From assembly GCF_000682775.1 (NCBI RefSeq), contig NZ_AWFI01000016.1:173060-237059 (forward strand): a stretch of DNA of 64,000 bases, read 5' to 3'. This document shows, piece after piece, positions 47,214 to 56,350 of this stretch. The position numbers and the translations under genes were made by a program. Each line of letters begins with the position of its first letter. The first letter of the stretch is position 1. The notes under the pieces were generated by a model. It was not told the origin of the DNA, did no database searches, and saw nothing but the letters and a program-made list of their open reading frames with translations. Origin of the DNA: Hyphomonas sp. L-53-1-40 (lineage in GTDB: Bacteria; Pseudomonadota; Alphaproteobacteria; Caulobacterales; Hyphomonadaceae).

Positions 47214-48986
47214 ATGAAGACCTTTTTCCTTTCCATGGCAGGTGCTCTCGCCGCCATGTTCATTTTCATCTTCCTGATGTTTTCTTTTCTTATGTTGCTC
47301 ATTGTTGGGGCATCAAGCTCAAAACCTGAGCGCCCAGACGCAGTTGTCCTGTCCCTCGACCTGAACTCGGAAATTTCCGACCAGGCGCCAACAGGCGGTT
47401 TTGCTGCCCTGTCCGGTACGCCCGGTTTCATCGATCTGCTGACCAAGTTGAAAGCGGCCGAAACCGATGACCATGTAAAAGGTCTGTTTATCCGAGGTGC
47501 ATTCATCGGGACTGGTAGCGCACGCGCCGAAGAGTTGCGTCAGGCGATCCAGAGTTTCCGTGATCAGGGCAAGTTCGTCATCGCCCACTCACAGGGCACC
47601 CTGGGCGTCAGCGGTCCGTCGGCCTATTGGTCGATCTCCGCAGCCGATGAAATCTGGATGCAACCGGGTTCCGACCTGGTCGTCCCTGGGCTGACATTCG
47701 AAACGGAGTTCTTCAAGGGGCTGTTCGACAAGATCGGCGTGATACCTGAAATCTATCCGTTCTACGAATACAAGAACGCCCCGAACTCCTACAACAAGAC
47801 CGAGTATACCGAGCCGCACAAGCTTGCGCTGGCCACTCTGGCTGAGTCGGTTTGGACCGTCGCCTTGGGCGACATCGCAGCAGACCGCGCACTGAATGCT
47901 GCCAATGTCCGAACGGCTCTTGAGAGCGGACCAATCCCAGCGGAGAAAGCCATCGAACTGAAGCTGCTGGATAAGACAGGCTATCCGGAACAAGCCTCCG
48001 AAGCCGCCCTGGAAAGAGCAGGCGATGATGCTGAACTCGTCGACCTTGCCTATTATGCAGCACCCGCCCCGAGCTTGCGAGCACCACAAATCGCCATCGT
48101 TGGCGGCGAAGGCGCTGTTGTTACAGGCGGCGGAGATGGCAACTCGCCCTTCTCCTCCCCGCCCGGTTTTGCTTCGGACAATATTGCCCGCGCCATCCTC
48201 GACGCTGGCAAGAATGAGAAGATCAAAGCCATCGTCTTCCGTGTCGACAGCCCAGGTGGATCCCCCGTCGCAGCAGATCAGATCTGGAATGCCATTGAGC
48301 GCGTTCAGGCTGATGGGACGCCTGTGATCGTATCAATGGGCTCGCTTGCTGCTTCCGGCGGATACTATGTATCTGCAGGTGCCGACTATATTATTGCCAA
48401 TCGCGCGACCATTACCGGCTCGATCGGCATTTATGGTGGTAAGTTCGCAATCGAAGGCGGCCTGAACAAACTTGGAATCACCTTTGACCGTGTGAGTGTT
48501 GGGGGTGAATTTGCGGATGCCTACGGAACCGACACGTTTACCGAAACCCAGGAAGCTGCGGTCAAGGACACGCTGAAACGGGGTTATGACCGGTTCCTCG
48601 GTATCGTCGCCGACGGCCGTGGCATGACGTATGATGAAGTGCATGAAATTGCCCGTGGCCGAATCTGGAGCGGCGAAGACGCACTTGAAGTGGGCTTGGT
48701 TGATGAATTGGGTACCTTCATCGACGCCATCGAAAAAGCCAAAGAGCTCGCTGACATCGAAGCTGATGTTACCCCCCGCCTTGTCTACTACCCTCATCGT
48801 CCGACAGGGCTGGAAGCCCTCGAAAGCCTGTTCGGCGTGTCTGCTGAAGGTGCCGAAGCTGCGATCATGTTGAACCGCCTTGCCGATGACAAGAACGTGC
48901 AGTCCTTGCTGGAGCAGCTGGCCGCAGCAGAAGCGGTAAACTCAGGTCAGACGCAGGCTGTTATTCCGCGCTTCCGCGAGAGGTGA
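47214..48986 (+). CDS. sppA: Signal peptide peptidase SppA, long (67K) type
   Basis: 590 residues. N-terminal membrane anchor (MKTFFLSMAGALAAMFIFIF), two tandem protease-like halves. Catalytic lysine K195 (SYNKTEYT) in the first half and nucleophile serine S381 (MGSLAASGGYYVSAGAD) in the second, the arrangement of E. coli SppA. It degrades cleaved signal peptides in the inner membrane. A GTG seven codons upstream is possible; the ATG behind GGAG is used. Followed by a strong terminator. Confidence 0.95.
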   Translation: MKTFFLSMAGALAAMFIFIFLMFSFLMLLIVGASSSKPERPDAVVLSLDLNSEISDQAPTGGFAALSGTPGFIDLLTKLKAAETDDHVKGLFIRGAFIGTGSARAEELRQAIQSFRDQGKFVIAHSQGTLGVSGPSAYWSISAADEIWMQPGSDLVVPGLTFETEFFKGLFDKIGVIPEIYPFYEYKNAPNSYNKTEYTEPHKLALATLAESVWTVALGDIAADRALNAANVRTALESGPIPAEKAIELKLLDKTGYPEQASEAALERAGDDAELVDLAYYAAPAPSLRAPQIAIVGGEGAVVTGGGDGNSPFSSPPGFASDNIARAILDAGKNEKIKAIVFRVDSPGGSPVAADQIWNAIERVQADGTPVIVSMGSLAASGGYYVSAGADYIIANRATITGSIGIYGGKFAIEGGLNKLGITFDRVSVGGEFADAYGTDTFTETQEAAVKDTLKRGYDRFLGIVADGRGMTYDEVHEIARGRIWSGEDALEVGLVDELGTFIDAIEKAKELADIEADVTPRLVYYPHRPTGLEALESLFGVSAEGAEAAIMLNRLADDKNVQSLLEQLAAAEAVNSGQTQAVIPRFRER

Positions 48987-49010
48987 CGCAACGATCATCC
49001 AGAATGAACG

Positions 49011-49038
49011 AGGCCCTTCGGAAACGGAGGGCCTTTTT
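49011..49038 (+). terminator. Terminator after sppA
   Basis: AGGCCCTTCG, GAAA loop, CGGAGGGCCT, then TTTTT, 24 nt after the sppA stop. Classic rho-independent form with a GNRA-like loop. Confidence 0.9.
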
Positions 49039-49047
49039 CGTGGCCAG

Positions 49048-49776
49048 CTAATCAGGAAGGCTCAGCCCTAGCTGCATCGCCATTTCTACGAAACTTTCGG
49101 GCGGCGGCGCAGAGAATAATTTTCTTGTTCCATCCGGAAGCCCAATCTCGAGCGACTGCGCATGCAGCATCAGACGCTCCGCTGACTGCGCGCCTGTTCC
49201 GTACAAGTGGTCGCCAAGGATCGGACATCCCGCGCCGAGCAGGTGTGCACGGATCTGGTGCATCCGGCCCGTTTCAGGTTTCAATTGGAACAGCGCGTAA
49301 TCGCCCTGGCGGGCCAGGATACGCCAGCCCGTAAGCGCCTTTTGGCCACCCTTTCGCCCAGCTTTGGCGATCAGCATGCGAGGACGCCCCCCCTCCTCGA
49401 CCTTCACCAAAGGCTGGTCAAATACCCCTTCGACATCATCTGGCAGTTTCCCAGATACAACGGCCAGATACGTTTTCCCGGCTCGGCGAGCGGCGAACTC
49501 GTCAGAAAGAAATGCAGCGGCCGGCTTGGTTCGCGCAACAATGACCACCCCCGAAGTTCCTCGATCAAGACGATGCACGAGACGCGGCTTCTTCCCGTTT
49601 GATTTGGCAAACGCGACGAGGAGGTCATCAAGTGATCTGGAGATGCCGCCCCCACCTTGAACTGCCAGGCCCGATGGCTTGTCAAACACGATTACCTGAC
49701 TGTCCTCAAATATGATGAGGCTCTCAGCATATGCTCGATCTTCAACGCTGATATTGGGGAGAGGCCGGTTCTTCAT
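49048..49776 (-). CDS. RluA-family rRNA/tRNA pseudouridine synthase
   Basis: 242 residues. Catalytic motif HRLDRGTSGVVIVART with the essential aspartate, KPSGLAVQGGGG, and ETGRMHQIRAHLLGAGCPIL. The N-terminal S4 RNA-binding domain of RluC/RluD is absent, so this is a short RluA-type enzyme; the target uridines cannot be assigned. It starts 3 nt after rarA, likely co-transcribed. Confidence 0.93.
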   Translation of the reverse strand: MKNRPLPNISVEDRAYAESLIIFEDSQVIVFDKPSGLAVQGGGGISRSLDDLLVAFAKSNGKKPRLVHRLDRGTSGVVIVARTKPAAAFLSDEFAARRAGKTYLAVVSGKLPDDVEGVFDQPLVKVEEGGRPRMLIAKAGRKGGQKALTGWRILARQGDYALFQLKPETGRMHQIRAHLLGAGCPILGDHLYGTGAQSAERLMLHAQSLEIGLPDGTRKLFSAPPPESFVEMAMQLGLSLPD

Positions 49777-49779
49777 GTA

Positions 49780-51087
49780 CTAGCGACGATTTCGATCCCT
49801 GATTTCTGCGACAAACCTCATGCGTTCCATCACGGCTCGTTCGCGCCCCTGACCTTTTGGTTCGTAGAAAACCGGACGGGGCATTTCATCCGGGAAGTAA
49901 TTCTGTCCGGAGACCCCCTCTTCCGTATCATGTTCATAAATATAGCCATCACCATATCCCTGATCCTTCATCATGCTAGTCGGCGCATTCAAAATGGCTT
50001 TGGGTGGCATGAGGCTGCCGGTCTCTCTGGCCGCAGCGCGCGCCTTCTTTAGCGCCATATAGGCTGCATTTGACTTCGGCGCTGTGGCGAGGTGCACCAC
50101 ACAATGCGCCAAGGGGATCAATCCTTCCGGCTCACCTAGACGTTCGAATGCACGCGCGGCCTCACCAGCCACCATCATCGCAGTCGGGTCAGCAAGACCG
50201 ATATCTTCGCTGGCCATCACGACCAGACGGCGCGCAAGGAAACGCGGATCTTCGCCACCTTCCAGCATGCGTGCAAACCAGTACATCGCTGCATCTGGAT
50301 CTGATCCGCGCACAGATTTGTGAAGCGCAGAGATCAGATTGTAGTGTCCCTCGCCGGACTTGTCATAGGCGGGCGCACGCTTCTGAAGTGCAGCCGACAT
50401 TGCCGCGATAGTTAGCGGCTCGCCTTTACCGGCAAAAGTATAAACTTGTTCCACAAGGTTCAGCAGGTAGCGCCCGTCGCCATCTGCCATATCGATGAGA
50501 GCATCGCGCGCTGCAGGCTCCACCGGAAGCTTCTGCGCCTCCTTGGCCTCGGCACGATCAATCAAAAGGCTGAGACCTTTCTCATCGAGGCGTTTGAGCA
50601 CCATGACCTGACAGCGCGACAGGAGTGCACCATTGATTTCAAAGCTCGGATTCTCGGTGGTCGCCCCGACCAATGTCACGACGCCCCCTTCGACAAAAGG
50701 TAGGAAGCCGTCCTGCTGGGCTTTGTTGAACCTGTGAATTTCATCAACGAACAGCAATGTTCCCTTCCCGGTCGAACGCCGTGCTTCAGCGCGCTCGAAG
50801 GCGGCCCGCAAATCTTTCACGCCGGAAAAAATGGCGCTGATTGCCTCGAATTCCAAATCAGTTTCGCTGGCGAGTAACCGCGCAATGGTCGTCTTGCCGA
50901 CGCCAGGTGGCCCCCAGAATATGATGGACGATAACCGGCCAGCCTCCAGCATACGCCGCAAGGGTCCGTCAGGCCCGAGCAGGTGATCCTGTCCGACCAC
51001 TTCGGACAAGGTTTGCGGACGCAATCTGTCAGCCAGCGGCTGAGGCGCACCTTCAGAAAGGCCCGAGGCAGAGAATAGGTCGTTCAT
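49780..51087 (-). CDS. rarA: Replication-associated recombination ATPase RarA/MgsA
   Basis: 435 residues. AAA+ core with Walker [11 protein letters not shown] (about 58-67), Walker [21 protein letters not shown], sensor region [13 protein letters not shown], and C-terminal [19 protein letters not shown], then [19 protein letters not shown]. RarA acts at stalled forks as a tetramer. It is commonly next to rluA-type genes; a crcB fluoride channel often between them is missing. Confidence 0.96.
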   Translation of the reverse strand: MNDLFSASGLSEGAPQPLADRLRPQTLSEVVGQDHLLGPDGPLRRMLEAGRLSSIIFWGPPGVGKTTIARLLASETDLEFEAISAIFSGVKDLRAAFERAEARRSTGKGTLLFVDEIHRFNKAQQDGFLPFVEGGVVTLVGATTENPSFEINGALLSRCQVMVLKRLDEKGLSLLIDRAEAKEAQKLPVEPAARDALIDMADGDGRYLLNLVEQVYTFAGKGEPLTIAAMSAALQKRAPAYDKSGEGHYNLISALHKSVRGSDPDAAMYWFARMLEGGEDPRFLARRLVVMASEDIGLADPTAMMVAGEAARAFERLGEPEGLIPLAHCVVHLATAPKSNAAYMALKKARAAARETGSLMPPKAILNAPTSMMKDQGYGDGYIYEHDTEEGVSGQNYFPDEMPRPVFYEPKGQGRERAVMERMRFVAEIRDRNRR

Positions 51088-51146
51088 GAGCCCGTTCTAG
51101 GCGCGATTGTAGAGCATGATAAGGTGCCAAGTGGAGGAGACACAAA

Positions 51147-51989
51147 ATGACACTCGAGATCACACCATCCGGACAGGCATGCGGCGCTGAGATTCGCGGC
51201 GTTGATCTGTCTGTTCCCCTGCCCGCCGAAACAATTGCAGATATTCGCGCGGCGTGGCTTGAACATCAGGTTCTCTCCTTTCCCGATCAGTCAATGAGCG
51301 ACGAGGACCTAGAGCGCTTCACATTGTATTTCGGTCCCTTTGGAGAAGACCCATTCATCGCACCGATCCCCGGTCATCAGCACATAATCGCCGTTCAGCG
51401 CGCGGCCGACGAAACGGCACCGATCTTCGCTGAAAGCTGGCACACTGATTGGAGCTTTCAGCCCGCTCCGCCAAGCGGCACCTGCCTGTTCGGTATTACT
51501 ATTCCGCCGCAGGGTGGCGACACGCTCTTCGCCAATCAATATTTGGCGCTGGAGCAGATGCCCACGGAACTACGTGAACGGCTGGACGGCAAGAAAGCCA
51601 TTCATTCCGCCAAGAACGCTTACGCCCCAGACGGCATGTATGGAGAGGCAGACAAAGCGAGCGGGCGCAGCATGACCATCATTGCATCCACTGAGGCACA
51701 GGCGTCTCAAATGCACGACATCATTAGAGTGCATCCTGAAACCGGTCGCGAGAGCGTCTTTGGCACGGCGGGCTATATCACCGGGTTCGACGGCATGACG
51801 CCCGACGAAGGTTGGGAATTGCTCGCTGAACTGTATCGCTGGCAAACCCGACCGGAATTTCAGTATCGGCATGTCTGGCAGGAAAACATGCTGGTGATGT
51901 GGGACAATCGCTGCCTGTTGCATATGGCAACCGGAGGCTATCCAGGACATGCGCGTCTGTTGCACCGCACAACAATTGGCGCGAGCTGA
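51147..51989 (+). CDS. TauD/TfdA-type Fe(II)/2-oxoglutarate dioxygenase
   Basis: 280 residues. Iron-binding HTD in ESWHTDWSF, distal histidine in WDNRCLLHMATGG, and 2-oxoglutarate arginine in LLHRTTIG. It starts with the family ITPSGQACGAEIRGVDLS. It hydroxylates a small organic substrate using 2-oxoglutarate and O2; TauD releases sulfite from taurine, but no taurine transport genes are here. A good SD (GGAGGAG) is present. About 60 nt before the P450 gene, same strand. Confidence 0.92.
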   Translation: MTLEITPSGQACGAEIRGVDLSVPLPAETIADIRAAWLEHQVLSFPDQSMSDEDLERFTLYFGPFGEDPFIAPIPGHQHIIAVQRAADETAPIFAESWHTDWSFQPAPPSGTCLFGITIPPQGGDTLFANQYLALEQMPTELRERLDGKKAIHSAKNAYAPDGMYGEADKASGRSMTIIASTEAQASQMHDIIRVHPETGRESVFGTAGYITGFDGMTPDEGWELLAELYRWQTRPEFQYRHVWQENMLVMWDNRCLLHMATGGYPGHARLLHRTTIGAS

Positions 51990-52046
51990 TAGCTAGCCCA
52001 CTGCCGGTTTCGCACGTACTGTGAAAAGAAAAACCGGGAGGAAAAC

Positions 52047-53312
52047 ATGGCCGATACAGAGTATGAGGCGGAAGGCACGATTCCAGATCCCTGGAGCCTG
52101 CCGCTCGAAACCTTTGATGTCTCAAAGGCAGAGATATTCCTGAACAATAAGCAGGGGGAGTATTTCCGGCGACTGCGCAAGGAAGCGCCAGTCCATTATT
52201 GCCCGGAAAGCTCTGTCGGCGCTTATTGGTCCGTCACCAAATATCACGACATCATCGCAGTCGATTCAAATCACAAGACGTTTTCGTCAGAACCCAGCAT
52301 CGTGATTGGCGACCCGAGCGACAATTTCCAGCCGCCCATGTTCATCGCTATGGACCCGCCAATTCATGACATCCAGCGCAAGGTGGCCCAGCCAGCCGTC
52401 GCACCGACCCAGCTCTCGGAACTCGAAGACCTGATCCGCCAACGTGTGTGCACAATCCTGGATGGCCTTCCTGTTGGCGAGGAATTCGACTGGGTAGAAA
52501 AAGTGTCAATCGAACTGACCACCCAAATGCTGGCGACATTGTTCGACTTTCCTTTCGAGGACCGCCACAAGCTGCCATTCTGGTCGGATGTTGCCACAAC
52601 AAGCGATGCGGTCGGCATTGTCGGCACCGACATGGAGTGGCGCATGAAGCATTTGAATGAATGCGTAGCCTATTTCACCGAGCTCTGGCGCGAACGGGCG
52701 GCACAGCCGCGAAAGTTCGATTTCATATCGCTGCTCGCCCATAGCGAAGATACAAAAAACATGGTCGACAATCCGATTGAGCTGCTCGGCAATCTGATGT
52801 TGCTTATCGTCGGTGGAAACGACACGACCCGGAACTCCATTTCCGGCGGGGTCTATTTCCTGAACCAGTTTCCTGACGAGTACGACAAGCTTCGAGCCGA
52901 TCCGTCCCTGATCCCGAATATGGTTTCGGAAATCATTCGCTACCAGACGCCGTTGGCACACATGCGACGCATTGCAACCGAAGACACCGAACTTGGCGGC
53001 CAGAAGATACGCAAGGGCGACAAGGTCGTCATGTGGTATGCGTCAGGCAATCGCGATGAAGATGTCATCGATGATCCCGATGATTTCCGCATCGACCGAG
53101 ACAATGCGCGGCGACACCTGTCTTTTGGTTTCGGCATCCATCGCTGCATGGGGAATCGCGTTGCGGAGATGCAATTGCGCATTCTGTGGGAAGAAATCAT
53201 GAACCGGTTCGAGCGGGTCGAAGTAACGGGCGAACCCACGCGGGTCCTCTCCAATTTTGTGCTCGGCTATGAGAAACTTCCGGTCATTCTTCACGCGAGA
53301 AAAGACAGTTAA
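52047..53312 (+). CDS. Cytochrome P450, CYP153-like
   Basis: 421 residues, soluble bacterial P450. I-helix LLIVGGNDTTRNSISGGV, ExxR in SEIIRYQTP, heme-binding FGFGIHRCMGNRVAEMQ with C367. The segments TPLAHMRRIA, VVMWYASGNRDED and LRILWEEIMNRFERVEV, then GEPTRV, resemble CYP153 alkane terminal hydroxylases as I remember them; subfamily is inferred. P450s need a ferredoxin and reductase; neither is nearby. A strong SD (GGGAGG) precedes the ATG. Confidence 0.92.
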   Translation: MADTEYEAEGTIPDPWSLPLETFDVSKAEIFLNNKQGEYFRRLRKEAPVHYCPESSVGAYWSVTKYHDIIAVDSNHKTFSSEPSIVIGDPSDNFQPPMFIAMDPPIHDIQRKVAQPAVAPTQLSELEDLIRQRVCTILDGLPVGEEFDWVEKVSIELTTQMLATLFDFPFEDRHKLPFWSDVATTSDAVGIVGTDMEWRMKHLNECVAYFTELWRERAAQPRKFDFISLLAHSEDTKNMVDNPIELLGNLMLLIVGGNDTTRNSISGGVYFLNQFPDEYDKLRADPSLIPNMVSEIIRYQTPLAHMRRIATEDTELGGQKIRKGDKVVMWYASGNRDEDVIDDPDDFRIDRDNARRHLSFGFGIHRCMGNRVAEMQLRILWEEIMNRFERVEVTGEPTRVLSNFVLGYEKLPVILHARKDS

Positions 53313-53462
53313 ACGCCCACGTTTTGGCGGAAATGCCCTGCAAACATGCCTTGCGCCTCGTAGTTCAGATACCGTCGGTACGGGTAATCGACTCATGGCG
53401 CAATTCATGCATTAAGATCGGCAAAGGCGCAGAATGCGTGGGTTTCCAAGGGTATAGTTGTC

Positions 53463-54851
53463 ATGTTTTCAAATACGAAAAACGCACCGGTTCTGGTTCT
53501 GGAACTGAATGAGCTCTGCCCCCCCATCATTGATCGCATGATGGATGATGGTGAGCTTCCGAACTTCCGGAAGCTCCACAAGAGTTCAGACGTCTATGTT
53601 ACCCATACCGACGACCCGACTTTGGAGCCTTGGGTACAATGGCCTACATTCCACACGGGGCAGACGGAACACGTACACGGCGCTTCAGAACTCGACGAAG
53701 GGCACCTGATCAAGACGCCCCGCATCTGGGACGCGCTGGCAGAAGACGGCATCGACAGCATCGTGTTCGGGTCGATGAATGCCGACACGGCCCACAAGGA
53801 CACAGTGTTCCTCGTTCCTGACCCCTGGTCTGCGGGCGTGCGCCCAAGCGATCCGGCCTATGAAGCCTTTCACAAATTCATCAGCTTCCATGTGGCTGAA
53901 CACACCAATCCGAATGCCAAACCCACCCGTGCTGACGCGCTCAATTTTGTGAAATTCATGCTGAGCCATGGGCTTTCACTCCAAACGATCACAAAGGCGA
54001 TGAACCAGATTGCTGGTGAGAAGACATCTTCCGCTGATCGCAAATGGCGCCGCGCACTCGTGCTCGATCTGCTGATGTGGGACGTGTTTGCAAACACTTG
54101 GTCAAAGCGCCGGCCGCAATTCGCGACATATTTCGCCAATTCCACCGCCTATCTCCAGCACCGGTATTGGCGGCATATGCAACCGGACGTCTACCAGATG
54201 ATACCTTCTGACGAGGAAATGCTCAATTACGGCAACGCGATTGAAGACTCATATCGTCATATGGACAAGATCATCGGCAAGGCATTCGACATGGTCGGAC
54301 CAACGGGGCGCATCGTTCTGGCGACCGCGCTGAGCCAGGAAGCCAATACGCGCTACGAGCATATTGGTGGGAAATTTGTCTATCGCCCCCATAACTTCAA
54401 AGACCTGTTTGCTTGGGCGGGTGGTCCGCAACCGGTCAGCTTCGAACCGGTCATGACCCATCAGGCTTGGGCGACGTTTGCGTCCGAGGAAGAGGCCGAG
54501 AAAGCAGAAGCAACGCTCGAAGCCCTGCAGTCAAATGGCAAAACGATCATGGAATGGCGGCGAGCGGCCAATCGGATCATGTTCTGGTCCGGCCTGATCT
54601 CGAAGACGGAACCAGGCTTCGAGATAACCAACGCCCTAACCGGTGAGCGTAAAGCCTTCGACGAACTCTTCATGCTGGTTGGTCAGGTGAATAATTCACA
54701 GCACAGCCGCAATGGAGCCTTCTGGGTGCAAACCGCCGATGGAAGCGCCACCCGTCATGCCGACAAGCTACCGCTTGAGGATGCCTATGGCATCATAATG
54801 GACATGTTCGAGGGGTCCGCGAGCGCTGCATCGCAAGTTGCCGCGGAATAG
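53463..54851 (+). CDS. Degenerate alkaline-phosphatase-superfamily protein
   Basis: 462 residues, no signal peptide or membrane helix. The N-terminus PVLVLELNELCPPIIDRMMD, then DGELPN, aligns by eye with predicted phosphodiesterases (pattern VLVIGLDG....L.P.L), but the metal-binding DG is replaced by N16-E17. The nucleophile region WPTFHTGQTEHVHG keeps threonine (T62) and the HG. The later SDHG metal site is replaced around 287-293 by ATALSQE. So the fold is likely, canonical two-zinc catalysis is doubtful. It lies 150 nt after the P450 gene and ends 9 nt before the convergent protease gene. A partner or pseudoenzyme role is a guess. Confidence 0.6.
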   Translation: MFSNTKNAPVLVLELNELCPPIIDRMMDDGELPNFRKLHKSSDVYVTHTDDPTLEPWVQWPTFHTGQTEHVHGASELDEGHLIKTPRIWDALAEDGIDSIVFGSMNADTAHKDTVFLVPDPWSAGVRPSDPAYEAFHKFISFHVAEHTNPNAKPTRADALNFVKFMLSHGLSLQTITKAMNQIAGEKTSSADRKWRRALVLDLLMWDVFANTWSKRRPQFATYFANSTAYLQHRYWRHMQPDVYQMIPSDEEMLNYGNAIEDSYRHMDKIIGKAFDMVGPTGRIVLATALSQEANTRYEHIGGKFVYRPHNFKDLFAWAGGPQPVSFEPVMTHQAWATFASEEEAEKAEATLEALQSNGKTIMEWRRAANRIMFWSGLISKTEPGFEITNALTGERKAFDELFMLVGQVNNSQHSRNGAFWVQTADGSATRHADKLPLEDAYGIIMDMFEGSASAASQVAAE

Positions 54852-54860
54852 CCAGGCCGC

Positions 54861-56264
54861 CTAGAGCCGGACCGTTCCTCGCACCACACGGCCATTCCGT
54901 TCGATCTCGATATCCCAGCTGCTCGCATCCTTTGCGAGCGCAGATTTGAGCTCGTCTACGGTCTTGGTCTGCGCACCATTCACCGAGCGGACGATATCCC
55001 CTGGTCGGAAGAAATTCCGGGCAATCGAACGCCGCATCACTGAATGCACATAGATTCCGGATCCCTTCTGGAACGGGTCGAGCCCGTTCTCCTCGGCGAG
55101 CCGGGGAGACAGCTCTACAACTCGCGCACCCGAAAAAGCCGTTCGTCCATCTAGAAGTACAATATCCGCTTCGCGAGCGCCGGGTGGCGGCTCGACCGTG
55201 ACTCCGATGTTCTGCGTCTTCCCCCCCCGCAGCACGGTCAGTATCGCTTCGTCGCCGGGGCTACGAACAGCGGCCAGAAACTTCAGGCCCTTTTCGTCAA
55301 ACACTTCCCGCCCATCGATGGCGGTCACGAGATCGCCTCGACGCAGACCGGAATTGTCCGCTGGGCCATCATCGTAAACTTCCGTCACCATGACTCCGAC
55401 AGGGCGATCCAGTCCTTGCGCCTTGGCGATGTCGTAGCTGACAGACTGCGCGGCGAGCCCCAGCCATGGACGGACGAAGGTGCCCTCATTCATGCCGGCG
55501 TCGACAACGCGCTTCACCATCTCAGCCGGGATGGCAAAACCGATACCATTGGACCCACCGGATCGGGAGAAGATTGCAGTGTTCACACCGACCAACTCCC
55601 CCTTCGTGTTCACAAGCGCCCCGCCGGAATTGCCAGGGTTCACCGCAGCATCCGTCTGAAGGAAGAAGGCGTAGTCGGAAATGCCCACATCCGTGCGGGC
55701 CGTTGCTGAGATGATGCCGCTGGTCACCGTTTGACCAACCCCGAATGGGTTGCCGATCGCCAGCACAAGGTCGCCGACTTGGGCTGCCCGGGTATCCGCG
55801 TATGGCAGAGTGGGCAGCACAGCGCCTTCAGTGTCGATTTTGAGGACAGCCAGATCTGTCCGCTCGTCCGCAAGCACAAGTTCGGCCGGATACTCCCGGC
55901 GATCACTCAAGACGACCCGAAACGTGTCCGCACCATCTATGACGTGATTGTTGGTTACGATCACACCATCTGAACCCACGATCACGCCGGATCCCAACGA
56001 ATTCTGACGGCGCTGTTTCGGGATCGCATCACCGAAGAACAATTGTTCCATGGGTGAGACCCGGTTGGCGACCATGCGCTCGGTGAAAACGTTTACCACA
56101 GCGGGCGAAGCTTCCCTGACCAGCGGCGCAAAGCTGAGATCAATCTCGGTTTGCGATTGGGGTAACCGTTGGGCGTGTGCAAAAAGTGGCAAAACCGCCA
56201 CGACAAGCAGAGCCAGAACCGAAAGCCCGGCAATCGCCAGGAACTTCGAAACGTGTTTTGTCAT
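54861..56264 (-). CDS. HtrA/DegP-type periplasmic serine protease
   Basis: 467 residues. N-terminal signal/anchor (MTKHVSKFLAIAGLSVLALL, then VVAVLPLFAHAQ), a trypsin-like domain with catalytic triad H107 (NNHVIDG), D137 (RTDLAVLKI) and S213 (PGNSGGAL), then two PDZ domains. It degrades and refolds damaged envelope proteins. Upstream ATG and TTG starts are possible; I chose the one placing a standard signal peptide first, though it lacks a clear SD. DegQ-like genes often neighbour rarA in alphaproteobacteria. Confidence 0.95.
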   Translation of the reverse strand: MTKHVSKFLAIAGLSVLALLVVAVLPLFAHAQRLPQSQTEIDLSFAPLVREASPAVVNVFTERMVANRVSPMEQLFFGDAIPKQRRQNSLGSGVIVGSDGVIVTNNHVIDGADTFRVVLSDRREYPAELVLADERTDLAVLKIDTEGAVLPTLPYADTRAAQVGDLVLAIGNPFGVGQTVTSGIISATARTDVGISDYAFFLQTDAAVNPGNSGGALVNTKGELVGVNTAIFSRSGGSNGIGFAIPAEMVKRVVDAGMNEGTFVRPWLGLAAQSVSYDIAKAQGLDRPVGVMVTEVYDDGPADNSGLRRGDLVTAIDGREVFDEKGLKFLAAVRSPGDEAILTVLRGGKTQNIGVTVEPPPGAREADIVLLDGRTAFSGARVVELSPRLAEENGLDPFQKGSGIYVHSVMRRSIARNFFRPGDIVRSVNGAQTKTVDELKSALAKDASSWDIEIERNGRVVRGTVRL

Positions 56265-56350
56265 GCGAATTGTATGGACCATGAGTATGGCTCTATTGCG
56301 GCGCGAAGCGGGACGCAATTCCTTCAATCATGACAAATCAGTGAGTTTTT

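Noticed and set aside
51147..54851. TauD-P450-AP-fold genes as a transferred genomic island
   Set aside because: No integrase, repeats, tRNA junction or obvious base-composition change at the borders.
55221..55228. C8 tract inside the HtrA gene
   Set aside because: Same reasoning: one of several chance homopolymers, frame intact, protein normal.
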